From Asaia sp003994335 (GTDB taxonomy: Bacteria; Pseudomonadota; Alphaproteobacteria; Acetobacterales; Acetobacteraceae): a stretch of DNA of 64,000 bases. Below the pieces are notes generated by a model that was given only the letters and a program-made list of their open reading frames with translations, made no database searches and was not told the DNA's origin. This document shows positions 9,659 through 19,401 of this stretch, piece by piece. The stretch lies in contig NZ_JBBCOR010000008.1 in the NCBI RefSeq assembly GCF_037151175.1, positions 136,347 through 200,346 on the forward strand, given 5' to 3'. Every line of letters begins with the position of its first letter. The first letter of the stretch is position 1. Both the position numbers and the translations under genes were made by a program.

Positions 9659-11056
9659 ATGTCCCTGACTGCTCCTTCCCCCGGCAAGATATCCCCTGAT
9701 GCATCGACGGTGCAGGATTCTGAACCTGCTGTCGATCTGAAGGCCACGCGTCCGGCGCGCTTCGTGCATGGCAGCATCATGCGTCATGTCGTGGTCATGG
9801 CGGGCACGGGGGCGATCGGATTGATGGCCGTGTTTGCGGTCGATCTGCTGAATTTCTGGTATATCTCGCATCTTCATGATCCGGCCCTGACGGCGGCGAT
9901 CGGTTTCGCTGCGGCATTGGGTTACGTGCAAGTGGCCGTGTCGATCGGGATGACCATCGGACTGGGAGCGGTCATCGGGCGCATGATCGGAGCCCGTCGT
10001 ATCATCAGGGCACGACGCTTTGCCTCGGCGTTCATGGTGGTGATGGTGGCCGTCACGGCGATCCTGGGTTGTCTGACCGCCTTGTTTGCGTCGTTTTTCC
10101 TGGCCTTGCTGGGCGCAAGGGGGGAAGCGCTGGAACAGGCTTCGGGCTTCCTGCATCTGGTGTCCCCCGCCTTGCCTATGGTCTGTTATGGCATGGCGCA
10201 ATCGGCACTTTTGCGTTGCGTGGGCGATGCGCGGCGTTCGATGCAGGTCACGCTGGTGGGGGCCTTCGTTTCGGCCATTCTCGATCCGATTCTGATCTTT
10301 GGCTTTCACATGGGACTGACAGGGGCTGCGATTAGCACCATCCTGTCCCGTGGAGCGGTGGTGTTGTTCGGCTTCGTCAGTCTGCGCGATCATCGCATGC
10401 TGGAATGGCCGCGGCTTTGGGCGATTGCCCCGGCCACGCGTCAGATCGGAGCGGTGGCGCTCCCGGCGATCGCGACCAATCTGGCGACGCCTGTGGGCGG
10501 GTTGTTCACCACGCATTTCATGTCGCGTTTTGGGCTGGAAGCCATCTCCGGACAGGCGACGATCGATCGGATCGTGCCGGTCGCCTTCGCCTTCGTGTTT
10601 GCGCTGACAGGTTCCGTCGGACCGATCATGTCGCAAAACCTTGGAGCCGGGAAAAAGGATCGGGTGCGTGAGACGCTCCATGCCTCGTTGAAGCTGACGG
10701 CCTTATGTGTCGTGCTCACCTGGGCGATCCTGGCCCTGTTTCACGTGCCGATCCTGCATCTCTTCGCGTCCAAGGGGGTCGCGATCCATATCGTCACGCT
10801 TTTCTGCTGCTGGCTGGTAGCCAGCTATTTCTTCGTCGGACTGCTTTTCGTCTCGAATACGGCCTTCAATAATCTGGGGCACCCGCTCTATTCGACCGGT
10901 TTCAATTGGGGGCGCGCCACTCTTGGGACGATTCCCTTTGTCTGGGTCGGCTCGCATTACGGGCCGATCGGTATCCTGGTGGGACAATCACTGGGCGTAG
11001 TGATTTTCGGCAGCTTTGCGGCGCTTACGGCCTTCAGGGTGATCAGACGGATCTGA
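9659..11056 (+). CDS. MATE family efflux transporter
   Basis: A 465-residue polytopic protein with about twelve membrane segments in two related halves, as in the MATE (multidrug and toxic compound extrusion) family of cation-coupled antiporters. Helpful signs are the MIGARRIIRARRFA loop after segment 2-3, GAAISTILSRG, and the second-half element VGPIMSQNLGAGKKDRV, a well-conserved MATE loop. The ATG at 9659 is preceded by GGAAGGAT; a GTG 30 bases upstream is possible but less supported. It stands alone between two noncoding stretches. Substrate unknown. Confidence 0.88.
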   Translation: MSLTAPSPGKISPDASTVQDSEPAVDLKATRPARFVHGSIMRHVVVMAGTGAIGLMAVFAVDLLNFWYISHLHDPALTAAIGFAAALGYVQVAVSIGMTIGLGAVIGRMIGARRIIRARRFASAFMVVMVAVTAILGCLTALFASFFLALLGARGEALEQASGFLHLVSPALPMVCYGMAQSALLRCVGDARRSMQVTLVGAFVSAILDPILIFGFHMGLTGAAISTILSRGAVVLFGFVSLRDHRMLEWPRLWAIAPATRQIGAVALPAIATNLATPVGGLFTTHFMSRFGLEAISGQATIDRIVPVAFAFVFALTGSVGPIMSQNLGAGKKDRVRETLHASLKLTALCVVLTWAILALFHVPILHLFASKGVAIHIVTLFCCWLVASYFFVGLLFVSNTAFNNLGHPLYSTGFNWGRATLGTIPFVWVGSHYGPIGILVGQSLGVVIFGSFAALTAFRVIRRI

Positions 11057-11587
11057 GTTCTGAAGGACGGCTCACGGGCAATTTACATCCAGCCCCCCCT
11101 ATGCCTGCCTGGTTCTGGCTCACCCGCCATGTGAGGGAAGATATGAGATTTGAGGAGTGGGGAAGTAGCCGGGAAATCGAAGACCCAGAGGAATAATGGC
11201 TAAAATGGATGAGAGTGAATGAAATTATGGCCATTACTTAAGAAATAATCAAAGTGATGACGAGATAATTCCGCAGCCAAGTAAATATTCCCATACAGAT
11301 TTCTATTTTTTCTCTTTGATCCTCCAAATATTATCGGTTGAGCGAAATTTCTTGAGGGAATTCACTTTTCTGTAGGGCAGAGATGAGATATTTCCTCTAT
11401 CGTAACGAGACGAGCCAGAACTTGCGCGATGGTGCCATGATAACTATGCAATAAAACGAAATCCAAGCGTATTTTGTTATACATCTCGTCTTTCCTTCCC
11501 ACCCTGTGAGACTGTAATCAGGGATCGTTGGCGCAGGGCTGAAGGCCGGACTGCTGCCTTTGTGCAATGCTGTGACTGAGAGTTGCG
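11057..11587. other. 531-bp AT-rich noncoding region upstream of the rhamnose operon
   Basis: No convincing gene is present. From about 11,200 to 11,500 the sequence is clearly AT-richer than its surroundings, with runs such as TTTCTATTTTTTCTC, unlike the rest of the host part. It probably contains the promoter and leader of rfbB. A 31-codon ORF at 11101-11196 has no ribosome site and no recognisable product. Confidence 0.5.
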
Positions 11588-12643
11588 ATGCGAATTTTAT
11601 TGACAGGTGGCTGCGGTTTCATCGGATCTGCCGTGGTCAGGCATCTGATCCGTCAGACCTCCCATGAGGTCCTGAATGTGGACTGCATGACCTATGCCGC
11701 TTCGGAAGAGACGGTCGGTGAGGTTGCGGCCGATCCGCGCTATCGCCATGCTGCCGTCAATATCGTCAACGGCGTCGAGCTCTCGAAGCTGTTCGAGGAG
11801 TATCGCCCCGATGCCGTGATGCATCTGGCTGCGGAAAGCCATGTCGATCGTTCGATTGACGGTCCCGGCGTATTCGTCGAGACCAACGTGACCGGCACCT
11901 ATGCGCTGCTTGAAGCCGCACGTCGCTACTGGCAGACGCTGGACGCCGAATCCCAGAAGGCTTTCCGCTTCCATCACATTTCGACAGATGAGGTCTTCGG
12001 CCATCTGGAGCTCGACGACCCACCGTTCACCGAGACCACCCCCTATGATCCGCGCAGCCCGTATTCGGCGTCGAAGGCGGCCTCCGATCATCTGGTGCGC
12101 GCCTGGTATCATACCTATGGCCTGCCCACTTTCGTGACCAACACCACCAATAATTATGGCGTCTGGCACTTCCCCGAGAAGCTGATTCCCCTGGTGACAA
12201 TCAACGCGCTAGAGGGCAAGGAGCTGCCGGTCTACGGCAAGGGCGAAAACATCCGCGACTGGCTGTTCGTCGAAGATCATGCCGAGGCGCTGGTCAAGGC
12301 TGTCGAGAATGGCGAGCCTGGTGAGACCTATGCCATTGGCGCGCGCCAGCCGCGCACCAATCTGGAGGTGGTCAAGGCGATCTGCACGGTTCTGGACGAG
12401 CTGTCGCCCGATCCGGCCGGTCCGCGCGAGCGTTTGATCCGTTTCGTGACCGACCGCCCCGGCCATGATTTCCGCTACGAGATCGACCCCAGCCATGCCG
12501 AGCAGGCACTGGACTGGAAGGCGAAGCACGATTTCGAGACAGGTATCCGCCGTACGGTCCAGTGGTATCTCGATAATCGCGGTTGGTGGGAAGGCATCCG
12601 CGCCCGCCGTTACACCGGACAGAGACTGGGAACAAAAGCATGA
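11588..12643 (+). CDS. rfbB: dTDP-glucose 4,6-dehydratase
   Basis: A 351-residue extended short-chain dehydrogenase/reductase that converts dTDP-glucose to dTDP-4-keto-6-deoxyglucose, the second step of dTDP-L-rhamnose synthesis. The N-terminal NAD site is GGCGFIGSA; the STDEVFG block carries catalytic Thr, Asp and Glu, and YSASKAASDH is the YxxxK pair. TNNYG and the C-terminal RFVTDRPGHDFRYEID segment are also typical of RmlB. It opens the four-gene rml operon and overlaps rfbA by ATGA. Confidence 0.97.
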   Translation: MRILLTGGCGFIGSAVVRHLIRQTSHEVLNVDCMTYAASEETVGEVAADPRYRHAAVNIVNGVELSKLFEEYRPDAVMHLAAESHVDRSIDGPGVFVETNVTGTYALLEAARRYWQTLDAESQKAFRFHHISTDEVFGHLELDDPPFTETTPYDPRSPYSASKAASDHLVRAWYHTYGLPTFVTNTTNNYGVWHFPEKLIPLVTINALEGKELPVYGKGENIRDWLFVEDHAEALVKAVENGEPGETYAIGARQPRTNLEVVKAICTVLDELSPDPAGPRERLIRFVTDRPGHDFRYEIDPSHAEQALDWKAKHDFETGIRRTVQWYLDNRGWWEGIRARRYTGQRLGTKA

Positions 12644-13551
12644 ACGCCGTTGCCGCATCCAGGCCGATGAAGGGCATTCTTCTAGCCGGTGGGTCGGGCA
12701 CGCGCCTGCACCCCATGACCCTGGCAACGTCGAAGCAGCTTCTGCCCGTCTATGACAAGCCGATGATCTATTATCCGCTGACCACGCTTATGCTGGCTGG
12801 CATTCAGGATATCATGATCATCTCCACGCCCCATGATCTGCCGCAGTTCAAGCGCCTGCTTGGCGATGGTTCGCAGTTCGGTGTGCGCTTCGAGTATCGC
12901 GAACAGCCCTCGCCGGACGGTCTGGCTCAGGCCTTCCTGATTGCGGAAGACTGGATCGATGGATCGCCCTGCGCTCTGGCGCTGGGCGATAATCTGATTT
13001 TTGCCGATCATCTGAGCGTGTTGCTGCGTGCCGCAGCCGCCCGTCCGGAAGGGGCCACCGTCTTCGCCTATCAGGTGCGCGACCCCGAGCGTTATGGTGT
13101 GGTCAGCTTCGATGAGAGTGGTCGGGCCCAGCGTATTGTTGAAAAGCCGAGCGAGCCCGAGTCCAACTGGGCAGTGACCGGTCTGTATTTCTATGACCAT
13201 CGCGTGGTTGAATTCGCCAAGCGCGTAAAGCCTAGCCCGCGTGGCGAACTGGAGATCACGGACCTCAACCAGATGTATCTGGAAGAGGGGACACTGCAGG
13301 TCGATCGTCTGGGGCGAGGCTGCGCCTGGCTCGATGCAGGCATGCCTGACAGCCTGATGCAGGCCGGGTTGTTCGTGCAGACCATCCAGTCCCGTCAGGG
13401 CATGCTGGTAGGGTCACCGACCGAAGTGGCCTATCGCATGGGCTTCATCGATCGCGATCAGCTCATCACGCAGGGCAAGGCCAAGGCCAAGACGGAACTC
13501 GGCCGCATGTTGCTCGAGCTGGCCCAACAATCCCACTCCGGCCGCAACTGA
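12640..13551 (+). CDS. rfbA: Glucose-1-phosphate thymidylyltransferase
   Basis: A 303-residue nucleotidyltransferase that makes dTDP-glucose from glucose-1-phosphate and dTTP, the first step of the rhamnose pathway. The signature GGSGTRLHPMT loop lies at about residues 14-24, followed by SKQLLPVYDKPMIYYPL and the metal-binding LGDNLI. The length is that of RmlA. The start at 12640 overlaps the rfbB stop (ATGA), giving a short N-terminal extension (MNAVAASRP) compared with enzymes that begin at MKGI. Confidence 0.97.
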   Translation: MNAVAASRPMKGILLAGGSGTRLHPMTLATSKQLLPVYDKPMIYYPLTTLMLAGIQDIMIISTPHDLPQFKRLLGDGSQFGVRFEYREQPSPDGLAQAFLIAEDWIDGSPCALALGDNLIFADHLSVLLRAAAARPEGATVFAYQVRDPERYGVVSFDESGRAQRIVEKPSEPESNWAVTGLYFYDHRVVEFAKRVKPSPRGELEITDLNQMYLEEGTLQVDRLGRGCAWLDAGMPDSLMQAGLFVQTIQSRQGMLVGSPTEVAYRMGFIDRDQLITQGKAKAKTELGRMLLELAQQSHSGRN

Positions 13552-13562
13552 GGAGCCACGCC

Positions 13563-14123
13563 ATGAAAGTCGAACGTCTCGCTATTCCTGACGTCATTCT
13601 CGTCACGCCGCAGCGCTTCAGCGATTCACGTGGGTTCTTCTCTGAAACCTACAACCATCAGAAGATGGTCGAGGCTGGCATTGACCTGACCTTCGTTCAG
13701 GACAACCAGAGCCTTTCCGTTCAGAAGGGCGTACTGCGCGGCCTGCATTGTCAGGTGGCCCCCTATGTGCAGGGCAAGCTCGTGCGCTGCACGAAGGGTG
13801 CGATCTGGGATGTGGCGATTGATGCCCGCACCGGGTCGCCCACCTACGGCAAATGGGTCGCAGCCGAGCTTTCGGAAGAAAACTGGTCGCAGCTCTGGGT
13901 GCCACCCGGCTTTCTGCATGGCTTTGTGACCCTGCAGGAAAATACCGAGGTTCAGTACAAATGCACCTCGCTTTATGACAAGGCGTCCGAGCGCGCCGTA
14001 ATCTGGAATTGCCCGCATCTGGCCATCGACTGGCCGATCAGCGCGGATGAGGTCGTTCTCTCCGACAAGGACCAGATCGCACCGCATTTCCCGGAAGCCA
14101 AGGGCTGGTTCCAGTACTCATGA
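13563..14123 (+). CDS. rfbC: dTDP-4-dehydrorhamnose 3,5-epimerase
   Basis: A 186-residue cupin-fold epimerase for the third step of dTDP-L-rhamnose synthesis. RGFFSETY at the start, VLRGLHCQ (catalytic His), the VRCTKGAIWDVAIDAR block and PPGFLHGF are all standard RmlC motifs. GAGGAG precedes the ATG. It is 11 bases after rfbA and overlaps rfbD by ATGA. Confidence 0.97.
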   Translation: MKVERLAIPDVILVTPQRFSDSRGFFSETYNHQKMVEAGIDLTFVQDNQSLSVQKGVLRGLHCQVAPYVQGKLVRCTKGAIWDVAIDARTGSPTYGKWVAAELSEENWSQLWVPPGFLHGFVTLQENTEVQYKCTSLYDKASERAVIWNCPHLAIDWPISADEVVLSDKDQIAPHFPEAKGWFQYS

Positions 14124-15022
14124 GCACGGCATCCGATAATCTGATCCTTGTCACGGGCGGTCAGGGCCAGCTGGCCAGCTCGCTGAAGACCCTCGGCGGG
14201 TCGCGCGTGGTCGTGGTCGGTCGTCCTGAATTCGACCTCGCTGCGCCTGAGACCATGGCGGCCACACTGGCGCGCTACACGCCTTCTCTGGTGGTGAACG
14301 CGGCAGCCTGGACCGCAGTGGATCTAGCGGAGAGCGAGGTCGGAGGGGCCACGGCTGCCAATGAGACCGGTCCGGCCGAACTGGCGCGCCTCTGTGCCGC
14401 TCAGGGAATCCCACTCATCCACGTTTCGACCGATTACGTCTATGCGGGCGACAAGGGCACGGCCTATGTCGAGACCGACCCGGTGACGCCTCAAACGGTT
14501 TACGGCCGCACCAAGGCAGCGGGTGAGCAGGCCGTTCTCAAGGCGCAGCCGCGTAGCGTGGTCCTGCGTACGGCCTGGGTCTATTCCGGGCATTGCAAGA
14601 ACTTCGTGCGCACCATGGTCAATGCGGGCGCCAAGAATACCCATCTGAAGGTGGTCGGCGACCAGTATGGCTGCCCCACCAATGCCGATGATCTGGCAAA
14701 GGCCATTCTCGGTATTGTCGATCAGATCAAGGCGGGGTGGCAGGACCGGTTTGCCGGGATCTATCATGCTTGCGGTACAGGCGATACGAGCTGGCACGGT
14801 CTGGCTGTTGCGGCTCTTGAGGAAGCAACGCGTCATGGCCAGACCATGCCGGTCGAGGTTGCGGCAATCCGCACCGAGGACTGGCCGACTCCGGCCAAGC
14901 GTCCTCAGGATTCGCGTCTGGACTGCAGCAAGCTTGAGCGCGTGTTCGGCATTCGCCTGCCTGAATGGCGCGATGGTGTGGCCCGCGCAGTCGATGAGCA
15001 TTTTGCGAGCAAGCCGGCCTGA
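14120..15022 (+). CDS. rfbD: dTDP-4-dehydrorhamnose reductase
   Basis: A 300-residue SDR enzyme that reduces dTDP-4-keto-L-rhamnose to dTDP-L-rhamnose, the last step. The NAD(P) site is GGQGQLASSL, with NAAAWTAVDLAE, STDYVYAG and the catalytic YGRTKAAGE as in RmlD. The order rfbB-A-C-D with tight overlaps shows a single operon supplying rhamnose for surface polysaccharide. Confidence 0.96.
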   Translation: MSTASDNLILVTGGQGQLASSLKTLGGSRVVVVGRPEFDLAAPETMAATLARYTPSLVVNAAAWTAVDLAESEVGGATAANETGPAELARLCAAQGIPLIHVSTDYVYAGDKGTAYVETDPVTPQTVYGRTKAAGEQAVLKAQPRSVVLRTAWVYSGHCKNFVRTMVNAGAKNTHLKVVGDQYGCPTNADDLAKAILGIVDQIKAGWQDRFAGIYHACGTGDTSWHGLAVAALEEATRHGQTMPVEVAAIRTEDWPTPAKRPQDSRLDCSKLERVFGIRLPEWRDGVARAVDEHFASKPA

Positions 15023-15024
15023 GC

Positions 15025-16044
15025 GTGAGTCGTTCGGAGCGAGATTTTGCTGCTCCGCCGCGCCTTTATGCGGTGGGTGGGCGTGATACGGAGCGGGCGG
15101 CCTCGAGGCCGCCCGTTGCGATTCTGCTTTCTGTCTATAACGGCGAGGCGTTTCTCAATCAGCAGCTCGACAGCTTCCTGGCACAATCAGACGATGACTG
15201 GTGCCTGTACTGGCGTGATGACGGTTCGCAGGATGCATCGCGCGCCATCATGCTCTCGTTTCAGGAGCATCGCGGTCAGGGACGCTGTATCGAAGTCGAT
15301 GTCGAGCCGTCCAATCTCGGTGTCGCCCTCTCCTATGCTCTGCTGCTGGACGCCGCACCACGCGACGCGCTGATTGCCTATGCGGATCAGGATGATGTCT
15401 GGGTTCCAACGAAGCTGGCCTGGGCTCGTGAAGCGCTCGATGCAGTCGCGGGACCCGCCCTTTATTGCGCTCGGCAATATCTCACTGATGAATCCCTCGC
15501 TGTTCAGGGCCCCTCCCTGGCGCTCCGTCGCCAGCCGAATTTTGCCTCAAGCCTGATTCAGAACCTGGCAACCGGTCATACAATCCTGCTCAACAGCGAG
15601 GCAGCGGCGCTTATTCGTCCGTTCATGCCCCCTGAGGGGGTGTTACATGACTGGTGGGCCTATACGCTGATCCTCGGTGCTGGTGGCACTTTCCATTTCG
15701 ATGAGCGCTGCGTTAGCCTCTATCGACAGCACCGGCGAAACGCTGTCGGTGTCGAACGCTCCCTGTTCGTGCGCGGGATGCGGGCCCTGCGCCGAGGTCC
15801 TGCGGCCTTCATGGCGCTGCATGATGCCCTCGTGACGCGTCTGCTTACATCCGATGTTGAAGAATGCCTTACGGCGCAGTCGACCGGGTTCCTGCTCAGG
15901 CTGAGAAAGGCATCGAGGGGCGGGTTTGGCGCGCGGCTGCGTTTTCTGTTTGCCGAGCGCGACTTCGTGAGACAGCGCCCCGCCGAGACCTGGCTGTTCC
16001 GGCTCTGGTTCCTATTTTACGGCCAGGCCAGTTCGAAAGACTGA
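15025..16044 (+). CDS. Family 2 glycosyltransferase, probably rhamnosyl transfer
   Basis: A 339-residue GT-A fold enzyme starting at a GTG two bases after the rfbD stop. VAILLSVYNGEAFLNQQLDS is the opening strand and loop, WRDDGSQDAS is the nucleotide-binding Asp motif, and YADQDDVW holds the DxD-like metal site; this combination is common in O-antigen and capsule rhamnosyltransferases. The last 100 residues are less typical. Its position at the end of the rml operon suggests it uses dTDP-L-rhamnose (inference). The 3' end overlaps the convergent pseudouridine synthase gene by 28 bases. Confidence 0.85.
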   Translation: MSRSERDFAAPPRLYAVGGRDTERAASRPPVAILLSVYNGEAFLNQQLDSFLAQSDDDWCLYWRDDGSQDASRAIMLSFQEHRGQGRCIEVDVEPSNLGVALSYALLLDAAPRDALIAYADQDDVWVPTKLAWAREALDAVAGPALYCARQYLTDESLAVQGPSLALRRQPNFASSLIQNLATGHTILLNSEAAALIRPFMPPEGVLHDWWAYTLILGAGGTFHFDERCVSLYRQHRRNAVGVERSLFVRGMRALRRGPAAFMALHDALVTRLLTSDVEECLTAQSTGFLLRLRKASRGGFGARLRFLFAERDFVRQRPAETWLFRLWFLFYGQASSKD

Positions 16045-16676
16045 CAACTCTCCTTCATGAAGGTCGGGGGCTCCGCCTGGGCTCGCACCGTCTCGCCGCT
16101 CAGAGTGGCTTCGAGCGCTCGGCTCATGAGATGAAGCCTGCCAGCCCCCCCGCCATATCGGGCATCGCCCAGGATAGGGCACCCCAGAACCTGACAATGC
16201 ACACGCGCCTGATGGGTACGCCCCGTCAGCAAGTCGAGTTCGAGCAAGGCCTTGTTCCCCTGACGGGACAATACGCGCCATTTTGTGCGCGCGTCCTGTC
16301 CATCGGGATGGGCTTCCATGTGCCAGCCCTCTTTCGAGGTCACCTTGCGCAGTGGTGCCTCAATAATCCCTTCGGCATGATCGGGCGCGTTGGTGACTAC
16401 AGCCCAATAGGTCTTCCTGACCTGCCCCGAGGCAAAAAGCGCCTGGGCCTCCACGAGCGCCTGCTTGCGCAGGGCGATCATCAGACAACCCGATGTGTCC
16501 GTATCGAGACGATGCACGAGCCATGGGCCATCCTTGCGCCGTGACAGCAGAGGAAACAGGGCCTCAACCGAATGCTGCGCTTTCGGGCCGGGATGCACGG
16601 GCAGCCCTGCCGGCTTGTCGATCACGACTAGCCGGGGGCTTTCATAGAGGATGGGATAGGGAAAGGACGTGTTCAT
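16017..16676 (-). CDS. RluA-type pseudouridine synthase
   Basis: A 219-residue RNA pseudouridine synthase. The catalytic block is HRLDTDTSGCLMIA with the nucleophilic Asp in RLDTDTSG, preceded by VIDKPAGLPVHPG and followed by LLTGRTHQARVHCQVLG, all family signatures. It lacks an N-terminal S4 domain, like RluA or RluC-short relatives. The RNA target cannot be assigned by eye. The ATG at 16676 is chosen because a longer in-frame start at 16742 would run into ftsK; there is no strong ribosome site, and it lies 16 bases after the ftsK stop, so co-transcription is likely. Confidence 0.88.
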   Translation of the reverse strand: MNTSFPYPILYESPRLVVIDKPAGLPVHPGPKAQHSVEALFPLLSRRKDGPWLVHRLDTDTSGCLMIALRKQALVEAQALFASGQVRKTYWAVVTNAPDHAEGIIEAPLRKVTSKEGWHMEAHPDGQDARTKWRVLSRQGNKALLELDLLTGRTHQARVHCQVLGCPILGDARYGGGAGRLHLMSRALEATLSGETVRAQAEPPTFMKESCQSFELAWP

Positions 16677-16692
16677 CGGGGGAGGGGAGGGG

Positions 16693-19401
16693 TCAATCCT
16701 CGTCGCGTGGACGTCGTGTGAGGACTTCGCGCTTGCCCACATGGTTCGCGGCGCTCACCACGCCTTCCTTCTCCATCTGCTCGATGATCTTGGCCGCCCG
16801 GTTATAGCCAATCGAGAGGTGGCGCTGGATGAAGGAGGTGGAGGCCTTGCCCTCACGTGTCACCAGATCGACGGCCTGATCGAACAGGCTGGATTCGGCG
16901 TCATAATTCCCGCCATTCATGCCGTTCCCGCTCGATGAGGAACTGCCGCCTTCGTCATCGAGGCTCGAGATCACCTCGTCATTATAGACTGGCTCGCCCT
17001 TGCTGCGCAGATCGGCGACCACATCCTCGACCTCGCTATCGGCCACGAAGGGTCCATGCACACGGGTGATACGGGCTGCGCCCTGCATGTAGAGCATGTC
17101 GCCCTGGCCCAGAAGCTGCTCGGCTCCCTGCTCGCCGAGAATGGTGCGGCTGTCGAACTTGCTGATCACCTGGAAGGAAATGCGCGTCGGGAAATTGGCC
17201 TTGATGGTGCCGGTGATCACATCCACCGAGGGGCGCTGGGTGGCCATGATCACGTGGATACCGGCGGCACGGGCCTTCTGTGCCAGACGCTGGACGGCGG
17301 CCTCGATCTCCTTGCCTGCCACCATCATCAGATCAGCCATTTCGTCGATCACTACCACGATATGCGGCATGGTCTCGAGGGCGAGCTGCTGCTCGTCGAA
17401 AACAGGTTGACCGGTCTCTGGGTCGAAGCCGGTCTGCACGCGACGCGTCACCAGCTCCCCTGTCGAGCGCACCTGACGCACGCGCTGGTTGTAACCCGTA
17501 ATGTTGCGCACCTGCAGATGCGCCATGGAGCGATAGCGCTTGTCCATCTCGCGCACGGTCCATTTGAGCGCCGCCACCGCCTTGTTCGGCTCGGTTACGA
17601 CCGGCGTCAACAGATGCGGAATCCCGTCATAGATCGAGAGTTCGAGAATCTTGGGATCGATCATGATCAGGCGGCATTCTTCCGGCGTCAGCCGATAGAG
17701 CAGCGACAGGATCATGGCGTTCACGCCCACGGATTTACCCGAGCCCGTGGTCCCCGCGATCAGCAGATGCGGCATCTTGGCCAGATCGGCATAGACCGGA
17801 TTGCCTGCGATGTCCTTGCCGAGTGCCAGACGCAGCTGCGCCCCCGGCTCATGGAACTCCGGCGTATCGAGCAGTTCCGAGAAATACACGGTTTCACGCG
17901 ACGCATTCGGCACTTCAATGCCAATGACATTGCGTCCCGGCACAGTCGCGATACGCACGCTCAGCACCGAGAGCGAACGCGCAATATCATCCGCCAGACC
18001 GATCACCCGGGCAGAACGAATGCCCGGGGCAGGTTCCAGCTCATAGAGCGTGACCACTGGCCCCGCATGAATATCGCCGATCTGACCCTGGACCCCGTAG
18101 TCGGAGAGCACCTGTTCCAGGAGACGGGCATTGGCCTGCAGGACCTCGTTCGACGGGCCATTTCCCCCATGAGCGGGCGCCTTGCGCAGCAGACCGAGTG
18201 AGGGGGGCTGCCACCCTGCACTCTCCCAGCCCTGGCGGGCAGCGGGATCGGGCTGCGGTGGGCTCGGTCGCTCGGCGCGCGCACGCCCGAAACCGAAAAA
18301 TCCGCGTTTCGGTTCTTCTTCCTGACGGGGGATGGGCGGCGCTTCTTCCGGAAAAGCCGGTGCCTCTTCATGCTCCGCATAGTGCGTCACGGCAGCAGGA
18401 CGCATGGCGCTTTCCTGGTCCCGCGCAATCTGGGCGAGCTGGACACCATAGGGATTGGATGGCTTGGGCTCGGCCGCTGGGGCTGGTTGCGGGCTCGTTT
18501 GTGGTGCGTGAAGGGCTGGCACCGTTTCCTGCGGACGCTCGGGCGGCTGTAGCCAGCCCGTATTGGCCGGAATGAAAGGTGCTCGCGCAGCCTCGCTTTC
18601 GCGTCTCGGCGAGGGATAGGGGTGCTCGTGTCGATAGGCCTTTGCTTCGACAGGTTCGTAGCTGCTCCAGTCCGGTGGGGTGCTCTGCCGTGCGCGGTTG
18701 CCCACGCGCCGCGCCAGATGTTCCGACCCGCGCCCTACGGAACGCGCGCCCCGGAACAGGGCCAGCCACTCGCTGCGGCGCAGGCCCAATGCAAGCGGAA
18801 TGAGCAGGAGCGTCAGCAAAAGCCCGAGCAACGAGAAGACAACGCCTCCCGCCTTGCCCATCGTGGCCCGGCCGGTCGATACCAGATGATCGGCCAGAAC
18901 CAGACCGAGCTGCCCCCCCAACCCGGCGCGGGAAGGCCAAGTTGTCGTCAGGGCCGGAATCAGCACCTGTATCGTGGCAATCAGCGCTGCAGCAACAGGA
19001 AGCAGGCAGAAGAAGGCGATAAAACGCAGGATCGGCACGCTGAGCGCATGGTGGCGTACGATCTGCCAGGCCCAGCACAGCATGACGATGATCGGCAAAG
19101 CACTCGCGAGCCCCAGCCACTGCACCAGTGCATCGGCCAATGTGGCACCCGGCTGACCCAGCAGATTGGTCGGGACCGATGTCGTGGCCGTGTCAAAAGA
19201 CGGGTCCTGCGGGTTGTAGCTCCACAAGGCCACACCCAGCGCAAGGGCGAGGGCGAGCAGAATGAACCCGCCCAGCTCCGTCAGCCGGTCATGAAACTGG
19301 CTGCGTATCCGGGGGGAAGCGGTGCCTGATGAAAAGAAGCGGCTGAACGAAGCCAAATTCGCGTCTTCCTGTCTTTGCGCAATACATCTTACCCCGCGCA
19401 T
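16693..19401 (-). CDS. ftsK: DNA translocase FtsK
   Basis: A 902-residue septal DNA pump that clears and aligns chromosome termini at division and activates XerCD at dif. Four or five N-terminal membrane segments (about residues 40-210) are followed by a Pro/Glu-rich linker (about 240-430), the RecA-like motor with Walker A AGTTGSGKSVGVN and Walker B VVVIDEMADLM, and a C-terminal winged-helix gamma domain (about 830-895) reached through a Ser/Gly/Asn-rich spacer. The linker is short compared with E. coli FtsK. The start codon is uncertain: the ATG at 19401 has no clear ribosome site. Confidence 0.95.
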   Translation of the reverse strand: MRGVRCIAQRQEDANLASFSRFFSSGTASPRIRSQFHDRLTELGGFILLALALALGVALWSYNPQDPSFDTATTSVPTNLLGQPGATLADALVQWLGLASALPIIVMLCWAWQIVRHHALSVPILRFIAFFCLLPVAAALIATIQVLIPALTTTWPSRAGLGGQLGLVLADHLVSTGRATMGKAGGVVFSLLGLLLTLLLIPLALGLRRSEWLALFRGARSVGRGSEHLARRVGNRARQSTPPDWSSYEPVEAKAYRHEHPYPSPRRESEAARAPFIPANTGWLQPPERPQETVPALHAPQTSPQPAPAAEPKPSNPYGVQLAQIARDQESAMRPAAVTHYAEHEEAPAFPEEAPPIPRQEEEPKRGFFGFGRARAERPSPPQPDPAARQGWESAGWQPPSLGLLRKAPAHGGNGPSNEVLQANARLLEQVLSDYGVQGQIGDIHAGPVVTLYELEPAPGIRSARVIGLADDIARSLSVLSVRIATVPGRNVIGIEVPNASRETVYFSELLDTPEFHEPGAQLRLALGKDIAGNPVYADLAKMPHLLIAGTTGSGKSVGVNAMILSLLYRLTPEECRLIMIDPKILELSIYDGIPHLLTPVVTEPNKAVAALKWTVREMDKRYRSMAHLQVRNITGYNQRVRQVRSTGELVTRRVQTGFDPETGQPVFDEQQLALETMPHIVVVIDEMADLMMVAGKEIEAAVQRLAQKARAAGIHVIMATQRPSVDVITGTIKANFPTRISFQVISKFDSRTILGEQGAEQLLGQGDMLYMQGAARITRVHGPFVADSEVEDVVADLRSKGEPVYNDEVISSLDDEGGSSSSSGNGMNGGNYDAESSLFDQAVDLVTREGKASTSFIQRHLSIGYNRAAKIIEQMEKEGVVSAANHVGKREVLTRRPRDED

